A stretch of DNA of 64,000 nt. Source: Luteipulveratus flavus (GTDB taxonomy: Bacteria > Actinomycetota > Actinomycetes > Actinomycetales > Dermatophilaceae). Made by a program: the position numbers and the translations under genes. The notes beneath the pieces were generated by a model. The model was not told the origin of the DNA, made no database searches, and saw only the letters and a list, made by a program, of their open reading frames with translations. Shown here in pieces: positions 16,999 to 26,264 of the stretch (position 1 is its first letter; each line of letters begins with the position of its first letter). The stretch covers positions 1 to 64,000 of the forward strand of contig NZ_JAROAV010000012.1 of assembly GCF_029439465.1 (NCBI RefSeq), written 5' to 3'.

Positions 16999-18507
16999 TC
17001 ACAACCGGCCGGAGATGTCGGCAGGGACCTTCAGGTGGCGGCGCAGCACCAGACCCAGCGGGAGCGCCGCGGCGAACGCGGAGTCCTGCGAGCCGTACAC
17101 CGGCCGCAGCCGCAGCCGGGCGGTGGCGCCGAGGTTGTCGACGGCGGCGATCGCGTCCGGGAGGCCGTCACGCTTGGCGACGGTCGCCGTGACGAGCAGG
17201 CCGAAGTTGACCAGTCCGGCTCCGGCGGCTTCCTCCCGCGCGGTGGCCTCGGCGGCGCGGCGGACCATGACGCTGCGGGCGGTCGGCTTGTCGCTGGTCG
17301 ACGACAGGAACTCCGCCGTCCGCAGGTCCGACTCGACCATCGCCGCCGCGCGGGCCGCGTCGATCGGGCGGTAGAGCAGCGTGACCCGCTTGCGCGCGAC
17401 GTCCCGGTGCGGTGCGAGCAGCCGGGCCAGGATGTTCGCCTGCACCAGGCCGCGCGGCGCCTCGGTCATCGACCAGGTCACCGAGGTCGCGTCGTCGTGC
17501 CGGTAGGAGTCCCAGTCCGACTGTGCCGCAACGGGACCCACCTCGGGCCAGGTCAGCTCGGGCTCGTGACCCGCCGCGTACGCCTCGTGCAGCGTGAGTG
17601 CGACGCCGGGGTTGTACGCGGTCCGGATGACCTCGCACAGCTCCTGCGCGGTCATCGGGCGTGCCGCACCCGCACCGGAGGACACCAGGCCGTTGGCGAG
17701 GTGGGGGATGCGTGTGGCGAGGTCGCGGGCGATCTCCTCGTGCGAGCGTCGCTTGCCGCCGACCCGGGTGTTCGCGTTGAACGTCAGCGCGACCATCACG
17801 GTGGTCACGGCCGAGCCCTCCGGGTAGCGCTGCACCGCCTCGCGCAGCACGGACTGCGCGAACGCCGGCGCCGACTGGTCGATGTTGGCCTCGACCTCCT
17901 GGTTGAGCCGTACGCCCGTGTCCGGGGCGGTCTCGACGGTCACGGACGCGGCGTCCAGACCGGGCTCGTCGCCGAGGTCGGTCAGCCAGTGGCTCCAGCC
18001 GGACACCCACTGGTCGATCTGCTCCTCGTCCACCAGGCCGGAGCCGTCCGGCTCGGCGCCGAAGACGATCGTGTAGTGCTTGGTCGACGGGGTGTGGACG
18101 AGCGCGAACCGCTGCCCCGACACCGTCTCCGCCTCCAGCAGCTTCGTCTGGGCCGCGAGCCCGGGCAGCTGCGCGGTGCCCCAGCCCTGCCCGAGCGGGC
18201 CCGAGCGGTAGATCGTCGCCCGCTGCTGGCGCGCCCGCCAGAAGCCGGCCCGTGCGAAGCCGCGGTTCATCACGTTCTTGCCGTGCCTGTCCTTGGTCTT
18301 GACGGTGAGGACGAGCAGGCCGACGACGGCGAACATCCCGACGCCGGCGAGCACGCCCAGCACCATCACGGTGATGACCGAGGCGACCAGGCCGCCGAGC
18401 AGGATCGCCGTGCCCAGGCTGCCCAGCCCGAGCAGGCCGGGTGACGCCGGCCGGACCCAGTTGCCGTACGTCCGCGGCGTGTGTCCCGCGGTGGTCTGTG
18501 CCGCCAT
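16999..18507 (-). CDS. SCO6880-family type IV secretion membrane protein
   Basis: The 502-residue protein opens with a conserved YGNWVRPASPGLLGLG segment and two adjacent membrane helices (about 30-68), followed by a basic stretch (KTKDRHGKNVMNRGFARAG) and a large cytoplasmic domain. This matches SCO6880 proteins, which sit beside VirB4- and VirD4-like genes in actinobacterial conjugation loci and play a VirB3/VirB4-N-terminus-like role. Ten bases separate it from the VirB4-like gene and two from the channel gene upstream. Family assignment is by pattern recognition. Confidence 0.87.
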   Translation of the reverse strand: MAAQTTAGHTPRTYGNWVRPASPGLLGLGSLGTAILLGGLVASVITVMVLGVLAGVGMFAVVGLLVLTVKTKDRHGKNVMNRGFARAGFWRARQQRATIYRSGPLGQGWGTAQLPGLAAQTKLLEAETVSGQRFALVHTPSTKHYTIVFGAEPDGSGLVDEEQIDQWVSGWSHWLTDLGDEPGLDAASVTVETAPDTGVRLNQEVEANIDQSAPAFAQSVLREAVQRYPEGSAVTTVMVALTFNANTRVGGKRRSHEEIARDLATRIPHLANGLVSSGAGAARPMTAQELCEVIRTAYNPGVALTLHEAYAAGHEPELTWPEVGPVAAQSDWDSYRHDDATSVTWSMTEAPRGLVQANILARLLAPHRDVARKRVTLLYRPIDAARAAAMVESDLRTAEFLSSTSDKPTARSVMVRRAAEATAREEAAGAGLVNFGLLVTATVAKRDGLPDAIAAVDNLGATARLRLRPVYGSQDSAFAAALPLGLVLRRHLKVPADISGRL

Positions 18508-18509
18508 GA

Positions 18510-19934
18510 TCAGCGTCCTTCCTCGGTCGAGCTCATCGCACTGTCAGCGGTGGCCTGACCGACCCGCTTGGTGCCGTCGACGGCGGCCTTGCCCGCCATG
18601 TACGCGCCCGCAGCGGCCAGGCCCACCGGACCGGCTGCGGCTCCGGCGCCGGCCGCGGCAGCTCCGCCACCGCCGGCCGCTGCACCGCCACCGGCTGCGG
18701 CTGCACCGCCCCCGGCGGCTGTCGCGCCACCGCCGGCCGCTGCACCGCCACCGCCCGCCGCCGACGCACCGCCGCGACCGGCTGCCGAGGCCCCGCCGGA
18801 GGACGGACCTGCGGATCCCGGCTGGCCGCTCGTGCCCTGAGCGCCGCGCGACCCGGCCGTACCGGGTGAGCCGGAGGCGCCAGGAGCACCCGAGCCGCCG
18901 GACGAGGACGAGCCGCGGCCCTGGCTGCTGGACCCGGACGGGCCGGACCCTCCGCCCCCGTTGCCGCCGCCACTGCCGCGGGCCCGCAGCGCTGCCCCGG
19001 ACGGGCTCGCCGCAGCACCGGCCGCGGCGCCGCTGAGCGCGAGTCCCGCGCCGCCGCCCGCGACCGCTGCCGTCATCGGGTTCACGAACCGGATCAGCCC
19101 CGGCAGCGCGAAGATCGCGACGAACAGCAGCATCACGCCCATGAGGATCTTGGTCGGGCCGGAGTCGCCGTACACGTTGGCGTTGAGAAGCTTGAACGAC
19201 ACGGCGTAGATCAGCGCAGCCGTCGGCTTGTAGAGGATGAACGCCAGCGTCCACGAGCAGGACTTGCGGAACCACGCACGGCCGGACTCCAGGTTGGTGA
19301 AGCTCGCGGTCAGCGGGAGGATGCCCGTCAGCAGGATCAGCATCGACGCCCGGACCAGCATCAGCAGGAACTGCACGAGCCCGGCGATCATCGCGAAGCC
19401 GAGCACAATGATGGACATCACCGCGCCGAGCGTGCCGACCGCGGCGTTCTCCGGGCCGACGCCCATCATGTCCATGAGGGTGCTGCTGAAGGACTTCCCG
19501 CCCAGCGACTGGTCGATGATCCAGCTGCTGAACTGGTCACCCATGTAGATGCCGAACGCGATCACGGTGTTGGCCGCGCCGACGACCCCGAGGATCGTCA
19601 GCAACGACCGCAGGACGTCCCTACCGGCCTTCGCGTTCTGCTCGATGGCCATCTTGGCGCCGCCGATGATCACCGACAGCACCATCAGACCGGCCATGTA
19701 CCACCACAGGTGGTCCTGGATGAACGCGACGATGTCGGTCCGCGGGGTCTGCGCACTCGGGGCGCCGTCCACGCCGAGGCCCGGCGTGGACGGGCGCACC
19801 CACCAGCTCGCGAGCCACTCCATCGCCCGGCCGACCGAGTCGGCTGTCATGTGGGCGAGCTTGTCCATCGCCTTCTCGAAGGCGCCGGACGCCGCCTCGA
19901 CGACGTGGCACTTGATGTCGGTGACGCCACACAT
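18510..19934 (-). CDS. VirB6/TrbL-like polytopic membrane protein with Gly/Ala-rich tail
   Basis: The 474-residue protein has a Cys-containing amphipathic N-terminus (MCGVTDIKCHVVEAASGAF), about six hydrophobic segments between residues 75 and 305, then a ~160-residue low-complexity tail rich in Gly, Ala, Ser and Pro (GGGAAAAGG-like runs). The order and topology match the VirB6/TrbL inner-membrane channel of type IV systems. The repetitive tail is probably disordered and its DNA (18640-18960) is slippage-prone. The start lies 3 nt after the previous stop. Confidence 0.82.
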   Translation of the reverse strand: MCGVTDIKCHVVEAASGAFEKAMDKLAHMTADSVGRAMEWLASWWVRPSTPGLGVDGAPSAQTPRTDIVAFIQDHLWWYMAGLMVLSVIIGGAKMAIEQNAKAGRDVLRSLLTILGVVGAANTVIAFGIYMGDQFSSWIIDQSLGGKSFSSTLMDMMGVGPENAAVGTLGAVMSIIVLGFAMIAGLVQFLLMLVRASMLILLTGILPLTASFTNLESGRAWFRKSCSWTLAFILYKPTAALIYAVSFKLLNANVYGDSGPTKILMGVMLLFVAIFALPGLIRFVNPMTAAVAGGGAGLALSGAAAGAAASPSGAALRARGSGGGNGGGGSGPSGSSSQGRGSSSSGGSGAPGASGSPGTAGSRGAQGTSGQPGSAGPSSGGASAAGRGGASAAGGGGAAAGGGATAAGGGAAAAGGGAAAGGGGAAAAGAGAAAGPVGLAAAGAYMAGKAAVDGTKRVGQATADSAMSSTEEGR

Positions 19935-19937
19935 GGC

Positions 19938-20723
19938 TCAATCTCCTTGGGTGGGGATCCACGGGGTGAAGCCGTCCAGGGACGTGATGACCTGGACCTC
20001 TCCACCGGGGAGGCTGCCGTCGGGCAGGGTGGTGACCTTCCAGTCGCCGTGCCGCCAGGCCAGGTCGACGGTCAGGGCCGCGAAGACGTTGTCGGGGAAG
20101 CTGACGCTCACGCTGACCCGCGCCTGGTCCTTGCTGTACGACAGGATCCGGAAGCCGGACACGTTGCCGTGGCCGATGTCGGAGCCGCTGGAGCTGCCCG
20201 GCTCGTGCATCGTGTCGATGAACTTCTGCTTGCCCGGTCCGTCCAGCAGCATCGCGCGGGCCTGGTCGGCGCCCGTACGGTCGTCGCTCGCGCCGGCCAT
20301 GAAGGCCGCCCCGGCGAACAGCGCGCCGGTCGGGGAGTGGGCGAAGCAGGTGGTGCTGCCGCCGGTGCCGATCCGGCCGGGGCCGAACCTGCGCGCGTCC
20401 TGAGGTGCGGCGACGAGCGTGCCGACGTCCTTCCAGTCCCCGCCCGGACCGGCCTGGGGCTGGACCTGCGAGCCCGCGGGCAGCCCGCAGAACGACGCGG
20501 AGGAGGACGGGGCCGGGCCGCCGGCCGACGTGGCCGGAGCCGACGGTGCGGGCGCGGTCGCAGACGGGGCCGACCCGGTCGGCGCCCCGGCCACGGTGGT
20601 GCTGCCGCCACCGGGCAGCACCACGACCACGATGCCGATGACCGCGGCGGCGAGTGCGCCGACGGCGACGATCCACCACCGGCGGGACAGCGCCGGGGCG
20701 ACGTCGGGCTCTGAGTTCGACAT
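19938..20723 (-). CDS. Single-pass membrane protein, VirB8/TcpC-like candidate
   Basis: The 261-residue protein has a short cytoplasmic N-terminus, one membrane helix (about 16-36, RRWWIVAVGALAAAVIGIVVVV), a Pro/Ala/Ser linker and an exported domain with two Cys (SFCGLP, TTCFAHSP). The end of the domain (VSGFRILSYSKDQARVSVSV, then DLAWRHGDWKVTTLP) has the alternating-strand look of VirB8/NTF2-like folds. Assignment rests on topology and on position before the channel gene; sequence identity to VirB8 is not evident to me. Confidence 0.6.
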   Translation of the reverse strand: MSNSEPDVAPALSRRWWIVAVGALAAAVIGIVVVVLPGGGSTTVAGAPTGSAPSATAPAPSAPATSAGGPAPSSSASFCGLPAGSQVQPQAGPGGDWKDVGTLVAAPQDARRFGPGRIGTGGSTTCFAHSPTGALFAGAAFMAGASDDRTGADQARAMLLDGPGKQKFIDTMHEPGSSSGSDIGHGNVSGFRILSYSKDQARVSVSVSFPDNVFAALTVDLAWRHGDWKVTTLPDGSLPGGEVQVITSLDGFTPWIPTQGD

Positions 20724-20743
20724 GACGAGGGGAGTCGGGTCGG

Positions 20744-21040
20744 TTACTGACCGACGAGGAAGCCGATGAGCGAGACCGCGGCCGAGATGACCATCACGCC
20801 ACCGAGCACGTAGCCGACCTTCTGCAGGTGCTCGCCGCCGTCACCGCGACGGCTGCCCATGGCCATCGAGACGCCGGCGCCGATCAGGGCGATGACGCAC
20901 AGGCCGAGCGCGATCCACTTCACCCAGCCCATGACGTCGGTGAACTTGTCGAAGCCCGGCGGCTTCTTGCCCGAGCCGGGGTTCGGGACCTCGGCGGGCA
21001 GATGTGCCGCGAGACGAAGAGATGCGTCCTGGATCCACAT
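20744..21040 (-). CDS. Small two-TM protein, VirB2/TrbC-like candidate
   Basis: The 98-residue protein has two hydrophobic segments (about 38-62 and 74-97) separated by a short charged loop (MGSRRGDGGEHLQKVG), preceded by a polar N-terminus (PNPGSGKKPPGFDKFTDV). This is the size and topology of VirB2/TrbC pilin-like subunits, usually encoded first in such operons. No classical cleavable signal is obvious. AGGAG lies before the ATG. It opens the minus-strand secretion operon. Confidence 0.65.
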   Translation of the reverse strand: MWIQDASLRLAAHLPAEVPNPGSGKKPPGFDKFTDVMGWVKWIALGLCVIALIGAGVSMAMGSRRGDGGEHLQKVGYVLGGVMVISAAVSLIGFLVGQ

Positions 21041-21331
21041 GAGGGGGTACTCCTAACGGTTTCAGAGGGGCCGGAGCTCCCGGCCTCCACGGCTACCTGG
21101 ATGCACCTCGTCCGAGTCCGGTTCCGTTCATCAGCAACCTTCTTCGCAGCCGGTCGACGATGGAACCGAACGGCTGTGAGCCGCGTCAGCACCGCCGAGA
21201 ACGCCCTTCCCGCAGCCGTTCTCGAACACCTGAGACAAGCACCGCTGCACGTCCGTGTGAGCGGTGTTTCGCGACGCCCGGAACCAGCCGCTGCGTCGCC
21301 CGGCGGGTCGTCAGGACACGAGAGGAGCGGC
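21041..21331. promoter_or_regulatory. Divergent intergenic region of the secretion locus
   Basis: These 291 bp separate the minus-strand operon from the plus-strand hydrolase genes and must hold both promoters. GGCCGGAGCTCCCGGCC (near 21072-21088) can form a short hairpin close to the operon start, in what would be its leader or promoter. No confident -35/-10 pair or coding sequence was found. Confidence 0.4.
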
Positions 21332-22960
21332 GTGAGCGAGCAGGAGACCGCCAAGCGCAGCACGCTTCTCATCGCGGCTGCCGTCGTGGTGTCGCTCGTC
21401 GCGTTCGGGCCGTTCGGCTTCCTGCTGATGATGATGGCGAGCACCGCCGCCGGCACGACGGTTGCGTGCGAGAACGGTTACACGACAGGGAATCCCGCGA
21501 CCGGCGCGTGGCGTGCACCGTTCCAGCAGGCGTACACCACGACCAGTCCGTACGGCTGGCGCATCCACCCGATCACCGGCATCCGCAAGCTGCACGCCGG
21601 CCAGGACCTGGTGTCCCAGCCCGGCCCCGGTCCGGTCGTCGCAGCCTCCGCGGGCACCGTGGTCCGCTCCGGCTGGTACGGCGGGCTCGGCAACTCGGTC
21701 GAGATCATGCACGCGGGTGGCGTCTCCACCGTCTACGGCCACATGAGGTCGATCGACGGGTCGATGAAGGAGGGCGCACCCGTCCGGATCGGCCAGCAGA
21801 TCGGCATCGAGGGCACCACGGGCGCGTCCACGGGCGAGCACCTCCACTTCGAGGTGCACCTGAACGGCCATCCGACCGACCCGACGCCGTTCATGCAGCA
21901 GCACGGGGCACCGCTGGACGGCCGCGCGATCGCGCCCTCACCGCAGAGCGGCGACGCGACCGCGGTCCCCGTCGCCGCACCGGCTGCGCCCTCGGACGGT
22001 CAGGGCGCGGGCGACGGCGAGGGAGGCGGCGGGTTCCAGCTGCCGCCGCCCGGGGAGCCGCGCCAGGACTCGCTGCACAACAAGCCGTTGCCGATCCCGG
22101 ACCAGATCAAGCAGTACTACGTGAACGCGGCGAACCGGTACAAGGTCCCGTGGACACTGCTCGCCGGCGTCGGGATGGAGGAGACCGCCCACGGCCGCAA
22201 CAACCGGCCCTCCTCGGTCGGCGCGCAGGGCCTGATGCAGTTCATGCCGGCCACGTGGGAGTCGATGGGGGTCGACGGTGACGGCGACGGCAAGGCGGAC
22301 ATCAACAACGACGCCGACTCGGCGATGTCGGCGGCCAACTACCTGACCAAGTCCGGCGCGCACAAGGGTGCGGAGGGCGTACGGAAGGCGATCTTCGCGT
22401 ACAACCACGCCGACTGGTACGTCAACGACGTCTTGTACTACGCCCAGCAGTACGGCGGTGGTGTCGTCCCCGGCGACGGCCAGGCGTGCGCGCCCTCGGG
22501 GGCGAACGCGGGCAACCCGAGCCTGCCGCCGATCGACGACGCGAAGATCGCCACGGTGCTGCGCTGGGCCCAGTCGCACGTCGGTGACGACTACGTGATG
22601 GGCGCGAACGGGCCGCACACGTGGGACTGCTCGTCGTTCAGCCAGAACGCGTACGCGCAGATCGGGGTGTCGATGCCCCGGACCGCGCAGTCCCAGCGCG
22701 ACTGGCTCGCGCGGGGTAACGGGTTCCGGGTGCAGCCCGGTCAGGAGAAGCCCGGCGACCTGATCTTCTGGGACAGCTACCTCGGGCCGAACACCATCGG
22801 GCACGTGATGCTGGTGTTCGATCCGGCCAAGCAGCAGACGGTCGAGGCGATGGGCAGCCAGTACGGCGTCGTCTACGGCAGCTACAAGGGAAAGGCGCAG
22901 ACGAAGCACATCTTCGAGATCTGGCGGGTGGGTCAGACGAAGCCTCAAGAGAAGGTCTGA
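21332..22960 (+). CDS. Three-domain peptidoglycan hydrolase: M23 + SLT + NlpC/P60
   Basis: The 542-residue protein has an N-terminal membrane helix (about 11-40). An M23/LytM endopeptidase domain follows with HxxxD (H88, D92) and HLH (H170, H172), then a lytic transglycosylase domain (about 255-372) with GMEETAHGR catalytic Glu (283/284) and the GLMQFMPATW motif. Last is an NlpC/P60 domain with WDCSSF (Cys433) and GHVMLV (His491). All three active sites look intact, so it could cut both glycan and peptide. Its position divergent to the secretion operon suggests a VirB1-like role opening the wall for the channel. GTG start with a GAGGAG site. Confidence 0.9.
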   Translation: MSEQETAKRSTLLIAAAVVVSLVAFGPFGFLLMMMASTAAGTTVACENGYTTGNPATGAWRAPFQQAYTTTSPYGWRIHPITGIRKLHAGQDLVSQPGPGPVVAASAGTVVRSGWYGGLGNSVEIMHAGGVSTVYGHMRSIDGSMKEGAPVRIGQQIGIEGTTGASTGEHLHFEVHLNGHPTDPTPFMQQHGAPLDGRAIAPSPQSGDATAVPVAAPAAPSDGQGAGDGEGGGGFQLPPPGEPRQDSLHNKPLPIPDQIKQYYVNAANRYKVPWTLLAGVGMEETAHGRNNRPSSVGAQGLMQFMPATWESMGVDGDGDGKADINNDADSAMSAANYLTKSGAHKGAEGVRKAIFAYNHADWYVNDVLYYAQQYGGGVVPGDGQACAPSGANAGNPSLPPIDDAKIATVLRWAQSHVGDDYVMGANGPHTWDCSSFSQNAYAQIGVSMPRTAQSQRDWLARGNGFRVQPGQEKPGDLIFWDSYLGPNTIGHVMLVFDPAKQQTVEAMGSQYGVVYGSYKGKAQTKHIFEIWRVGQTKPQEKV

Positions 22961-23052
22961 GTTTGGTCTAACCCTTTCGGCGGGTAACAAGCCGTTGCAT
23001 ACTCGCGGCAGTAGCGAAAAATTTCCGGCACCCGGTCACAGGAGGGGGAAAC

Positions 23053-24591
23053 GTGGGCAAGCATCGTGCGCCACGTCCTGTCCGTTGGTCGCCGGCGCAC
23101 ACCGTTTCCGCCGCTCGTGCGGGTGCGACCTGGGTGGTCGTGCCGGTGCTGCTGGCGTCGGTCGGGGTCGCGCTGGGGACGAGTACGGCCTCGGCGGCGA
23201 AGGCGCCGCGCGATGCTTGTCAGGTCGCGACCGGTGGGGGTGCGTGGCGGCTGCCGTTGACGCAGGAGTTCACGATCTCCAGCCGGTTCGGGGAGCGGTT
23301 CCACCCGATCGACAAGGTGACCAAGATGCACGCCGGTACCGACCTGGTGTCGCGTCCGGGGCGTGGCAAGGTCGTCGCGGCGGCTGCGGGCACGGTGGTG
23401 CGGGCGGGGGTGTACGGCGGCCTGGGCAACGCGGTGGTGCTGCGCCACCCGGGCGGGGTGACCTCCACGTACGGGCACCTGGCCCGGATCGATGCGGACG
23501 TGCGGCCCGGTGAGAAGGTCCGCATCGGTGAGGTGCTGGGCCTCGAGGGTTCGACGGGTAAGTCGACCGGGGATCACCTGCACTTCGAGATCCGGGTGCA
23601 GGGGGTGCCGACCGATCCGGTGCCGTTCATGCGTCAGCACCAGGCGCCGTTGAACGGTGACCTGGCCGGTGACACCGCGGTCGCGGCCGGGTCGCGGCTG
23701 CCCGCGGCGGGGATGCCGCGCAAGCACACCGTGCACACCAACGCGATGCCGGTGCCGGCGAAGACGTTGCGGCTGTACCAGCAGGCCGCGCAGGCCTACG
23801 ACGTGCCGTGGACGTTGCTGGCGGGGATCGGGATGGAGGAGACGCTGCACGGCCGCGTCGATGCCACCTCCTCGGCCGGTGCGCGGGGGCTGATGCAGTT
23901 CCTGCCCTCGACGTGGGAGCTGATGGGTGTCGATGGTGACGGGGACGGCAAGGCCGAGATCGACAACGACGCCGACAGCATCATGTCCGCGGCGAACTAC
24001 CTGACCCGCTCCGGTGTCCGCAAAGGCCCGGCCGGGGTGCGGCGGGCGCTGTTCGCGTACAACCACGCCGACTGGTACGTCAACGACGTGCTGGCCTACG
24101 CCCAGGCGTACGGCGGCGGCACCCTCAGCTGCGTACCCGGTGAGGCGGACAGCCTCTCCAGCGAGGTGCCCAAGCAGGTCGAGCCGACCCTGCGGTGGGC
24201 CGAGCAGCACGTCGGCGACTCCCACCAGCTCGGGGCCGCGGGTCCGCGGACCTGGGACGCCTCCTCGTACGTGCAGCGGGCGTACCGGCAGGTGCGGGTG
24301 TACCTGCCGCGTACGGCCGCCGGTCAGCGCGACTGGCTCGCCGACGGGCACGGGACGCGGGTGCATCCGGGGCAGGAGCGTCCGGGCGACCTGATCTTCA
24401 CCGACAGCTATCGCGGACCCAAGGAGGTCGGCGACGTCGCGCTCGTGCTCGACCCGGTCGAGAAGACCACGCTCGAGGCCAAGGACCCCGCCTCCGGGGT
24501 GATCACCGGCTCCTACGCCGAGACCGAGACCGAGTCGCACATCTTCGAGATCTGGCGCCCGGAGGTCCCGCGCAAGCACCACCGCCGCTGA
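23053..24591 (+). CDS. Paralogous M23 + SLT protein with catalytically dead NlpC/P60 domain
   Basis: The 512-residue paralogue of the preceding hydrolase has the same domain order. A basic N-terminus with a hydrophobic segment (about 25-48, ending STASAAK) suggests a Sec signal peptide, so this copy may be released. M23 ligands (H93, D97; H175, H177) and the SLT Glu (262/263) are kept. In the NlpC/P60 domain the Cys motif reads TWDASSY (Ala403) and the His motif GDVALV (Asp461), so two catalytic residues are lost. The domain may now only bind peptidoglycan or the partner enzyme. AGGAGG precedes the GTG. Confidence 0.9.
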   Translation: MGKHRAPRPVRWSPAHTVSAARAGATWVVVPVLLASVGVALGTSTASAAKAPRDACQVATGGGAWRLPLTQEFTISSRFGERFHPIDKVTKMHAGTDLVSRPGRGKVVAAAAGTVVRAGVYGGLGNAVVLRHPGGVTSTYGHLARIDADVRPGEKVRIGEVLGLEGSTGKSTGDHLHFEIRVQGVPTDPVPFMRQHQAPLNGDLAGDTAVAAGSRLPAAGMPRKHTVHTNAMPVPAKTLRLYQQAAQAYDVPWTLLAGIGMEETLHGRVDATSSAGARGLMQFLPSTWELMGVDGDGDGKAEIDNDADSIMSAANYLTRSGVRKGPAGVRRALFAYNHADWYVNDVLAYAQAYGGGTLSCVPGEADSLSSEVPKQVEPTLRWAEQHVGDSHQLGAAGPRTWDASSYVQRAYRQVRVYLPRTAAGQRDWLADGHGTRVHPGQERPGDLIFTDSYRGPKEVGDVALVLDPVEKTTLEAKDPASGVITGSYAETETESHIFEIWRPEVPRKHHRR

Positions 24592-24599
24592 CGGCCAAC

Positions 24600-24825
24600 C
24601 TCCGCTGGTTGAGCCGCTCCGCACCTCCGCTGGTTGAGCCGCTCCGCCCCTCCGCTGGTTGAGCCGCTCCGGAGCGCTAGCGAAGGAGCGAGTCGAAACC
24701 CGGTGCCGCGGAGGGAGACTCTCCCTGCGCGGCACGTGGTTTCGACTCGGTCTCGCCCAGCGGCTCGACCGGCTCAACCGGCGGGGTGGCCGGCTCAACC
24801 AGCGGGTGTGCGGCTCAACCCGCGT
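24600..24825. repeat. Intergenic repeat element, copy 2 (large inverted repeat)
   Basis: Three tandem CTCCGCTGGTTGAGCCGCTC units lead into GGAGCGCTAGCGAAGGAGC and CGAGTCGAAACC. A centre containing the GAGGGAGACTCTCCCTG hairpin and the complementary half (GGTTTCGACTCGG, CGGCTCAACCGGCGG) follow. It separates convergent genes and overlaps the end of the glycosidase gene by a few bases. Confidence 0.85.
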
Positions 24826-26149
24826 GGGGGTGGAGCTGGTGGAGGGTGAGGAGGACCAGGGCTGCGGTCCAGGACAGCGGGGCCACGGCGGCGGGGCTGC
24901 CGTCGTCCAGCACCTTCTCCGGGAACGAGCCGGCGCTCGTCCGGTGCGCTGCCAGCCAGCGCAGACGGCTCTGCGCGGCCGCGCGGTCGCCGGTCGCGGC
25001 CGACGCCAGCGCGAAGGCGGCGGTCTCGGGCGTCCAGCTGATCCCGTCATCCTTCCAGCCCGCTCCGGGGGCGAGCCCGCCCGCGGGCCGGATCATCCGC
25101 CCGGCCGCGTGAGCGAGCGCGTCGGTGGCGCCGGCGGGCGCGGTCCGCGCGAACGGCGGTAGTGCGAAGGCGATCGCGGCGTCCTGGTCGTCACCGCCCT
25201 TCTCGCGTGGCCAGCCGTGGGCACCGAACGCCTTGCTGACGGCCTCGGCCAGCTCGTCGTGCCGGTCGGCCGCCGCGGCCGCCAGCTCGGTCTCGCCGAT
25301 CGCGGTCAGGAGACCGGGCGCGACACCGAGGCCGGCCAGCAGCGGCGCGACCGTACCCAGCGTGAGCTCGTCGGTGTCGACCTCCCAGTAGTCCGGTGAG
25401 GGAGCGGGAAGGAAGTCAGGAGTGTTGGTACTGATGAGGATTCGGCCGACCGAACGCTTCAGCAGCGTCCGCATGGATCGCACCAGCTCCAGCCCGGCGG
25501 GCGGGATAAGGCTCCGGCGTACCTGCTCGGTGGCCCACACCACCCAGCCGGAGCCGTCGAGCTGCCGGGCGCGGTCGTCCGGTGCCTCGTCGGTGCCGGG
25601 CAGGTACCTCGCCTCGAACCAGCCGTCCGCGCGCTGGACCCGCTGGAGGTAGCCCAGGGTCGCGACCGCCTCGCTCGGATGACCGGCGACCGCGAGGGCG
25701 CTCGCCGTCGCGGACGCGTCGCGAGGCCACACGTACCGCCAGCGCGGGGACCAGCCCGCGACGGTGGCACCGCCGGTGACGCCGGAGGTGAGGACGTGCA
25801 GGTCCAGCAGCGCCGAGCGGGCGAGGTCGTCGAACCCGCCCAGCCCGCGAGTCCAGGCGGCCGAGGAGGAGAGCCAGCGCTGCTGGTCGGAGCGCAGTGC
25901 TGCGGCCTGCGGCGCGCTCCGCATGACACGGGAGCCCGGCAGGATCAGGTCGGCCCGCCCGGCCTGGACGAGCTCGCGCGACGTCGGCGAGGTCAGCGCG
26001 ACGGACTCGGCGTACAGCGGCGGCTGATCGTGCCGGCGTTCGGACCACCAGGTCGCCCCGCCGGCGCCCCCTACGACGAGACCCGCGACACCGCCCCGCA
26101 GCACCGTACGGCGCGACAGGGGGCGGTAGCGGTCCTTTCCCCCGGACAT
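24815..26149 (-). CDS. GH15-like (glucoamylase-type) secreted glycosidase, Tat signal
   Basis: The 444-residue protein begins with a twin-arginine signal (SRRTVLRGGVAGLVVGGAGG). The mature part has features of (alpha/alpha)6 glycoside hydrolases: SPRWRYVWPRDASATASALA (a GH15-like WPRD motif), VQRADGWFEARYLPGT, LDGSGWVVWATEQV and WTPETAAFALASAA. Substrate is unknown; glucoamylase or trehalase-like activity on alpha-glucans fits the family. TACACT lies 6 nt before the ATG, suggesting a leaderless transcript. It stands divergent to the App1-like gene. Confidence 0.82.
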   Translation of the reverse strand: MSGGKDRYRPLSRRTVLRGGVAGLVVGGAGGATWWSERRHDQPPLYAESVALTSPTSRELVQAGRADLILPGSRVMRSAPQAAALRSDQQRWLSSSAAWTRGLGGFDDLARSALLDLHVLTSGVTGGATVAGWSPRWRYVWPRDASATASALAVAGHPSEAVATLGYLQRVQRADGWFEARYLPGTDEAPDDRARQLDGSGWVVWATEQVRRSLIPPAGLELVRSMRTLLKRSVGRILISTNTPDFLPAPSPDYWEVDTDELTLGTVAPLLAGLGVAPGLLTAIGETELAAAAADRHDELAEAVSKAFGAHGWPREKGGDDQDAAIAFALPPFARTAPAGATDALAHAAGRMIRPAGGLAPGAGWKDDGISWTPETAAFALASAATGDRAAAQSRLRWLAAHRTSAGSFPEKVLDDGSPAAVAPLSWTAALVLLTLHQLHPHAG

Positions 26150-26264
26150 GCTGCGAGTGTAGGTCGGTGTGCCGATGGTCGGCCTCCCGGGCGTTCTCGC
26201 GGCTACGGCGCGGACCTGAGACGGACCGGCCGACCACGGCGGGATCCGCAATAGGCTGGCCCGC

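Noticed and set aside
18640-18960. Proline/alanine-rich plus-strand frames in this interval
   Set aside because: They are the antisense of the Gly/Ala-rich tail of the TrbL-like gene.
22961-23052. Possible cyclic-di-AMP (ydaO-type) riboswitch before the wall hydrolase gene
   Set aside because: The 92-bp leader is too short and lacks the conserved ydaO core; only a weak CATACT -10 was seen.
9045-24591. Integrative conjugative element with borders
   Set aside because: No integrase, relaxase, replication protein, tRNA or flanking direct repeat was found, so no borders can be drawn.
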